This document shows positions 57,496 to 64,000 of a stretch of DNA of 64,000 bases, piece after piece. The position numbers and the translations under genes were made by a program. Location of the stretch: positions 6,262,001-6,326,000 of the forward strand of contig OZ017795.1 in the NCBI GenBank assembly GCA_963969395.1, in the 5' to 3' direction. The notes under the pieces are model-generated. The model searched no databases. It was not told the DNA's origin and saw only the letters and a program-made list of their open reading frames with translations. Positions within the stretch are counted from its first letter, which is position 1, and every line of letters starts with the position of its first letter. This DNA comes from Pseudoscleropodium purum. Lineage: Eukaryota; Streptophyta; Bryopsida; Hypnales; Brachytheciaceae.

Positions 57496-58620
57496 CCCCT
57501 AGAGTCCTAAACATCATTTTTTGGCAACACAACAATTTTGGATAGCTCACTACAAACGGAATTTTTATTCTTTTCCTTTGAAATTTCACACAACATGTGC
57601 CCAAAAAATAACTTTAAAGCTCAACAATTTTCATAACTTTTGACTACATCGTTAAGAAATTATTGTATGGTATGTAGTTTTGATGATAGAGTAGGCAAGT
57701 CATGCAGTTTAGAATTTTTTTTAAATCATTCTTTTAAGAAATAAAAATTTGAAAGTTTTATTCTAAATTTATATGTATATGAAAAGCTTTCAATAATTCT
57801 ATATTTTAAATGAAAGTAATGAAGAGTTTTACTTTGTAGATACAATTATAGATTCTTTACCCTAAAATAAACTTTGAAGTCCTTTATTTAATTTAATTTT
57901 CAATATTTTTTGAAAAAAATAAAATAATAGAATGTAGATTTTTTTTATTACAACATTACAAATATTGGGGTTGATATTTTTCAATTCCATAACTAAAATC
58001 TTGACAATTTGGTATTTTGAATTATTCTCTACTTCTTTCTCGTTACTATTTTTTCCCTATATGTTGTACAATTCCAAATGATCTAAATTTTTTCAAGAAT
58101 GTAGCCAACTTGCCTTGAAGAATGAATCCAAAAAAGCACCATCATTTTGGACATTTTTTCATACAAATGTGACCTTTTGAAGTGCAGCTACCTAATTTTA
58201 AGAGGGCCCCAAAAGGATTTTTGTCTATTCGAATGCTAATATCTTTCAATTTACATGCTAAATTTTTTTGAAAGTTTTTCCACATCTTCTCAAATTATCA
58301 TACTACAAGATTGTACAATTACATGTGTCCCAAAAGGTTTTATTTTCTTCTAAAATTTGGTAAATGTACTAGAAATGGCAATTTTAGAGCATTTTGGATG
58401 AAAACATGGTCAAAAACCTATACAAGATAAACTTGGAAGTCCTTTAATTAACTCAATTTTCAAATTTTTTGAAAAAACTAAAATTATTGGATGTAGATTG
58501 TTTATTATAGCATTATAACCATTGAAATTGGCATTTTTTCAAATCCATAACTAAATTCTTAACAATTTAGTATTTAATATCATATTTTAGTTCTTTGTAC
58601 TTTCTGTTTTTTTCAAGCAT
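57496..58620 (+). mobile_element. Second adjacent copy of the ~930-bp TTAA element, with internal duplication
   Basis: Starts CCCCTAGAGTCC after ATAA and follows the family order to the right-end region near 58405 (ACTAGAAATGGCAATTTTAG). 58430-58610 then repeats the interior block of 57870-58030 (ATTGG.ATGTAGATT, ATTCCATAAC or ATCCATAAC). The arrangement is a mosaic of partial copies. Confidence 0.5.
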
Positions 58621-58930
58621 GAATATGAAATTTTTTTGTTTGAAATTTTTTATATATATCTTCAATATATTATGAGAATAACAAGTTGTAGGATCTACTC
58701 ATCTTAGTGTAAAAAATTTGAAAGAAGAAATCTAATCACTTGGGAAGAGTTAAATATACTTCTTTTTTAAATTCAAGTGACTTGATCTTGCAATTGGTAA
58801 GGTTTTTATTTTGAAATTTTAGGAGGGTTTATTCTAACAAATTAACTGAAAGATCCTACACTTGTATTTGTTGATGAATAAATATAGATGAAGATATCAA
58901 CCTTGTTGTGGGTTTAAGTACTTTGAAGTA
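58621..58930 (+). repeat. Diverged repeat paired with 41745-42110
   Basis: Same block order as the 41.7-kb copy, ending TTGTTGTGGGTTTAAG. Both copies lie near TTAA-element material. Confidence 0.5.
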
Positions 58931-59439
58931 GTTTTTGACCTAAAAGCATCAAATGTCTTTACAAGGTAAGGGGCACTTAATATTTAGAGGGTAAGGCTCA
59001 CTTAGTAATTAGAAGTATAATTTAGAGTTATGATTACATTAATAGTTAAGATTTGGAGATTTATTCCTTACAAAGAATCAAGACATCTTAGAAAATTAGT
59101 TACATATGTCAATGAATTAGAGAATGCTTTACTGGTTGCAATTTTGCCCCAATATTTAAATATTTTTAAATGTTTTATTTGTCATATTATTTTCATAAGA
59201 CAAAAAAATATGTTTTAAAAAGAAAAAATTATTCTAAATGCAAAAAATTGATAGCACACATAGACTTCAATTTTAGTGTTACAAATAATTTGCTTTAAAA
59301 TAAATGGATATGAAAGGAGATTCATTAAGAGATTAACCTTCACTTTGGACAACAATTATAAATGGCATTTTAATAGTTGTGGCAACAACACAAGGCATAT
59401 TAGTCTATACATTATTAAAACATATAATTATTTATTTGT

Positions 59440-59620
59440 TTGTTTGTTTGCAATGTTGAGATCTCTACAATTGTTGGGCCAATAGAAGCATACTTGATCT
59501 TGTTGGAAATCCCTCATGGAGGGAGGGGGTGCTCAAAGCAAGTTTCATTGCACTTTGATTGCTAGCAAAAGATATTGAATTTCAAAGTTTTTATTGCATT
59601 AGATTATTAGAAAGTAGAAA
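59440..59620 (+). repeat. Dispersed repeat R3, copy 3 of 3
   Basis: TTTGTTTGCAATGTTGAGAT, CTTGTTGGAAATCCCTCATG, then AAAGATATTGAATTTCAAAG and a TAGAAAGTAGAAAA end. More diverged than the 10.3- and 52.2-kb copies. Confidence 0.4.
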
Positions 59621-59829
59621 ATTGAATGGAAATTAAGGTTGGAGGTCCATAAATCGACCATTTAAAGGTTGAAACTAATTTTTGAAGAGGTGAAACTTCC
59701 TCAAATATTTTTTCCATAAATTTTCCTTGAAAGACAAGTAGAATTGGCATTTAATGCAAGTTGTTTCATATTTTTTGGAGCTTTGTTGAGTTACAAAATT
59801 TTGAAGCTAAAGTGATATGGGGCTCCAAT

Positions 59830-59924
59830 AGTGTCCACCTCCTAAAATGTACATTGCTAGTACATGGCTAAAGGCTACAAAAAGCAACATGTATATGCAG
59901 TGTACATTTTAGGAGGTGGACACT
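59830..59924. mobile_element. Short hairpin MITE, 95 bp
   Basis: Arms 59830-59857 and 59897-59924 are inverted repeats of 28 nt with one mismatch, starting AGTGTCCACCTCCTAAAATG. A weaker inner extension brings a CATG on each side of the loop. No matching target duplication is visible. Confidence 0.7.
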
Positions 59925-61302
59925 TTAAGAGCTTGTGCACATTTAAAACCTCCTACCTCGGGGCCATTCCCACCTGTCATTAATGAAGAGCAGCTTAAAG
60001 ATAAAACTTTAGCATTAAAAGGAAATCATTTTTTTTTCCAATAGTTCAGGTTCGGAACTGTACCGATTGTTTCAGAAAGAGGTGCTGTTCCCATATGGTT
60101 GGTATTTTATTCAGCAGTTACGGAATTTCATGGACCCCAGCACATCCGCTCATAGATTTTGATCTGATAACCAAGAATTCTCAATATTCAAAATTTTAAA
60201 AGATTTTGAAAATTAAGAAGTCACTCCCCCCAATCCAAGGAATTGTATTGGAAATCCAAATACTAGAGAAATCTTCACTGCAATTCATTACCAAATCATG
60301 CACTCCATGAAATGGGTTAAGAGATTGTTTTTATAATGAAATTCATTCTCCATCATAAATCTTCGAAGGGTACGGGACAATTTGAAGATAAGAGTTTGAC
60401 CACTCATTGTCAAAATGCAGGAATTGTGTGCAATTTAGAACTTCGAACCTCATGTAGGCATAGTAGAATAACTTTTTTTGAGAAACTTTGAATTAAGAGG
60501 AGTTTGTGGATGAAATTGATTTTCATCTCCAAAAATTCATTTGAGATTCAAAGTCTCTCATCAAAAGTTTAGGACAAAATTCAAAGAAGGGCTGGAACAA
60601 ATGCCTATAGTTTCATTGCATATGAACCCCAAAATGCCCAAGGCCTTTTTTGAGCTTCTTGAAACTTGTTCTAAAGTTAGCAAGAAAACCAACATTTTGA
60701 TAACTTTTATCAATTAAAAAAAAATTGTAACCATACAAGTTGAAACCAAATATGTTAAGTGTTTTATAAGAAAGGAAAATTTAATAATATCACTTATGAA
60801 TTGAAAGATTGGAATGTTTGATCATGAGGGTGTTAAAAAATATGAAACCAATTTGAAGTCTTTCAATCTTCTTTTCACATGTTGAATCTAAAAAATTGGT
60901 TACTACAAATTCATGAGGATTATGAGATCCTTTGGCAACATGTTATTCTACCTTTGAAACAACTAGTCCATTGTCTTCTATGACATGTATTTCAAATTCT
61001 TACATGAACTCATTAAAATTAAAATTGGAAAAAAGACAAATGCATAAGAGTTAAGCTTATATCTTAGTAATTGTCACTAAGCTATATGTGCATGTAATTA
61101 CCATGTATTTGCTGCACAGCCAAAACTAATTGAAATTTGGATGAAAAGACTACATTATATGATTCTCTAATTAGTTTTAGTAGTTGGGAGAAAGGCATGT
61201 TGAAGTGCACTTTGGTAATAGAGAGATATTCACTTCTAAAGTTCATCATGGTAGAACACCAATAATTCGTTACAGGGTCTCTTTCAAAAACAATAATGAA
61301 TA
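59925..61302. other. AT-rich spacer, no gene seen
   Basis: The frame 61082-61327 on the minus strand runs into the CACTA MITE and has no motif. The rest is decayed. Confidence 0.45.
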
Positions 61303-61305
61303 GAT

Positions 61306-61436
61306 CACTAGTAGAAACATGGGCCATCTAGACTTGGGAAACATGTCCCAAAAGACCAAAATCTATTTTACTTGGTCATAAATTTTTTGCTCATGGGGCT
61401 TTTCACTAGTCTATGTGACCCATATTTCTACTAGTA
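61306..61436. mobile_element. CACTA-superfamily MITE
   Basis: Starts CACTAGTAGAAACATGGG and ends in the inverted counterpart CCCATATTTCTACTAGTA, whose last base is changed. It is flanked by the 3-bp duplication GAT (61303-61305 and 61437-61439), the length typical of CACTA elements. 131 bp, non-coding. Confidence 0.8.
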
Positions 61437-61439
61437 GAT

Positions 61440-62774
61440 AGAAGGCTATCCATAAATCAAGATTACATGGATTGCATATTAACCCCTAAATATTTTTTTA
61501 TGTTCAAAAATTGCATTCAAAGTTTCAGAATTAAAAAAAAAAAATTGATTTTCATCCCTCAAGAGTTTATTTAAATAGAAGCAACTAATTGATTTATAAT
61601 TCTCATTCCAATGATGAGATTGTTCTAGTGTTAAAACTAATCCATGTGGAACATTTTTTTAATTTATTTGAAAAGTAAGTCCAAAAATAACTTTTGTCAG
61701 TATTTTTGGAAAAGATGCTCCATTTTCCACCAAAATACAAATCTTGATCTTCATCACTTTTTCAGCACTACTCCAAATAGAATGAATTATGTCTTTCCAT
61801 ACACACAAAAATATTTTCTTTGAAAACCAAATTTTTTTTTTCAATATTTTGAAATTTTATAAGTTTTTTTGTTCCGCTTGATGAATTTTATTTAGAGCAA
61901 AGTGTTGCATAACTTGGGCTTCCATGCACCAATTAAAATAAAAGTCATATCCTTACAAAGCTAATGTATTTTTCAATCTCTAAAAAATCTCATCAAAAAT
62001 TGCAATCACATAACCCTATCTAAATTCTCATTTACCTCCCAAGGAGACAAAAGCTCTTTCAAGCGTTAAATCATTATTCATTAGAGAATATTGAACTTGC
62101 CTTTTGAGTATTGTAATTATTCTTTTGGTCCCTCCCTTTGCTTGTAGGTTTCAACTATTAAATTGTCTTGCTTAAGTCTTATTTGTACTATATTTTTCTA
62201 ATAGAATTCTTTTCTCATTTCTTGCACCTAAAATACAAAATTAATAAATCTTATTGCAAAGCACAATTTTTATTAGCCCTAAAATGTTAGACAATCCACA
62301 AGTGACCACTTGATGACTTTCTAAATCACTGTAGAAATGAAGAATGTGCCTATTGGTTCATAAATTAGATCATTTTTGATAGAGTACCTTCATGATATGT
62401 TTCTTTTTTCTAGGATTGAAGATACCAAATAAGTGCACTTTGTGGATGAAATGATGAATTGAATTGCACTTCTTGTTGCACAAAGTCTAAAAACATGTTT
62501 TTTTGAACCCCTATGTGATTTTTGTCCCTAACTTTGCATTGGAGACTTTGAATCTCAAACAAATTTTTGGAGATAAAAGTTAGCTTGATTTATGAAATTT
62601 TCTTAGTTCAAAGTTTCTTGAAAAAAGTTATTTTACTACGCCTACATGAGGTCTAAAGTTCTACATTAAACACAATTCTTGCATTTGACTTAATTAGGTA
62701 TGAACGGTTGAGCTCTTACTAATCTTAATTCAAATATCCCACATGGGTTGCTTTACTTCCCATCATCCCACTTG
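61440..62774. other. AT-rich spacer, no gene seen
   Basis: TTAACCCCTAAATATT at 61479 looks like an orphan TTAA-element left end. The frame 61659-61844 on the minus strand lacks motifs. Confidence 0.4.
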
Positions 62775-62783
62775 TATAAATAG
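62775..62783 (+). promoter_or_regulatory. TATA box of a possible gene or LTR
   Basis: TATAAATAG, 280 nt before an ATG-started exon candidate. The preceding TCCCACATGGG is also common upstream of the TATA box in copia-type LTRs, so an LTR promoter is an alternative. Confidence 0.4.
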
Positions 62784-63054
62784 ATTGCCTACAGATTCTC
62801 TGAGTATAACATTTAGAGTGACATCCAAAATGGTATGTAGTGATGACCAAAAATATCTAATACATTAGATTCTTTCTAGTTGGATCCCCCTAATTTCTTA
62901 TTTGGGCAGCCACCATTCTTGTGTAATGGTCGCTCGACCATATCATATTGATAAGAAATGCCAGCAGTTGCTAAAATCTTCATTTGTTGAAGTTCTGCAT
63001 GTTAATATTATGGAATACATTTGTTGTGGTGGGCCAGCGATATCAAAGTGATTA

Positions 63055-63204
63055 ATGGCTTTAAGAGTGTTTCTACGACGATGCTACCTTGGCTGCCATG
63101 TAGGTTCGGTAGCTAATTTATCAGTCAGGTGGGAACGGTCCCTTAGAAAGTTTACAAAGCCATTAGTTTGTCAAGCCCAGAGCTTAAGGACTTGCTTGTT
63201 TAAG
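63055..63204 (+). CDS. Possible first coding exon with organelle-type presequence
   Basis: ATG at 63055 opens 50 codons, MALRVFLRRCYLGC through SLRTCLFK, ending at a possible splice donor AAG|GTACTT (63205). The peptide has many Arg, Ser, Leu and Val, one acidic residue and an amphipathic-looking start, as in mitochondrial or plastid presequences. Surrounding DNA to the window end is less AT-rich than average. No second exon was identified with confidence, so the protein is unknown. Chance or a decayed gene remains possible. Confidence 0.3.
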
Positions 63205-64000
63205 GTACTTACAATTGCCATTTCGATCAATCTGCCCTTGATTTTTTGAGAGCAGAACTCAACTCTGGGAACACTCTGTTTCTCATGTTGTAATGCTGCT
63301 GGAAGACTAAGTTAAGCGCTGTTGTGTGCATGCTACGGTTCATGTCAAAAATCAATTTGCTACAACTGCTGTGCTGTTCTGAACTAAGATACTTGGATAC
63401 TTTAGTAGTCACTGGGAACAAGAACACTATGGTGATCTCATCACATCACCCAACATGCAACCATGTTTACTGTTTGGCTAATGTTGTAGTGTTCTTAAAT
63501 TTCACATTGGTTTGATTTTTTCCTTTGTGAAAACAATAGCAAGTTGTCAATGCATTTTGGACACCGAGTGCACCTCACTAACATCCCATTGGGTTGTTTT
63601 GTTCTTGGGACAAGTAAGACAAGTGAGGTCCACTACTTTTTGGAGTATTTTTTATGCACTTCAGAAACTTCTATACTACATTCTCATGCAAGCTTAAGTA
63701 CCTGGAATGAGCAGATGATGATATACTTTTTGCAAACTATGGATTAGTATAATTCCATCGTGGAGAGATCAGATATACGTATGTTTTGTTTGGCAAGAAT
63801 TGCCCCCGTGATGCATGAAGCAAAGTTTGTCTAGTAGCCAAAGAAACTTGCATGTATCTTGATCTAGTTCAAATTTCTCATTTTTAGAAGCTTAGGAATG
63901 ATGCCGATACAAGTTAGGCCTAGATCTATTATGATTTAAGGTTCAAACTCTATATGAATAGAACCAAATTGGATTAGTGCATATTTTCAAGATGTTTCCA
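63205..64000 (+). other. Possible intron or gene-flanking DNA
   Basis: Composition is milder than elsewhere. A pyrimidine tract with CAATAG near 63530-63539 could be an acceptor, but none of the following frames (63512-63747) has a recognisable domain. Confidence 0.25.

Overview
The window looks like intergenic DNA from a large, very AT-rich land-plant nuclear genome. Nearly all of it is transposable elements of different ages, with no intact host gene that I can prove. The low GC by eye, the layered decayed repeats and the CpG-loss pattern would suit a gymnosperm such as a gnetophyte. That guess comes from base composition only and was not tested.

The best-preserved object is a complete Ty3/gypsy chromovirus-type LTR retrotransposon at 21245-29299. 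It has two 307-bp LTRs with 6 differences, a GTTAA target-site duplication, gag, protease, RT-RNase H, integrase and chromodomain, and a polypurine tract. In place of a usual tRNA primer site it has a 10-nt stretch complementary to its own LTR, exactly where its transcript should begin, as in self-priming Tf1/sushi elements. A candidate -1 frameshift signal joins gag and protease. The pol genes are broken by three TGA codons and one frameshift. A roughly 2.2-kb foreign segment between protease and RT carries an unrecognised 152-codon ORF and a second repeat family.

The retrotransposon is nested in an older, rearranged Helitron. The RepHel pseudogene lies at about 18043-20840, and a candidate 3' terminus lies on the far side of the retrotransposon near 29411.

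Outside this nest there are many short non-autonomous DNA elements. Two families, of about 555 and 930 bp, share a CCCCTAAAGGACC-like inverted terminus and are flanked by TTAA (copies at 2.8, 11.6, 15.2, 38.6, 46.0, 49.8, 54 and 57-58 kb). There is a CACTA-type MITE with a GAT duplication (61.3 kb), an element with perfect 26-bp inverted ends (56.2-56.7 kb), and hairpin or foldback elements at 16.5, 47.9 and 59.9 kb. Tandem repeats sit at 6.1, 17.1, 24.6, 30.2, 31.7, 35.8, 36.3 and 43.4 kb. Several diverged dispersed repeats occur as pairs or triplets.

Two places could hold host-gene starts: a GC-rich island at 43.54-44.5 kb just after a minisatellite, and a TATA box plus a 50-codon exon resembling an organellar presequence at 62.8-63.2 kb. 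Both are weakly supported. The other short ORFs look like chance ORFs in AT-rich repeats.
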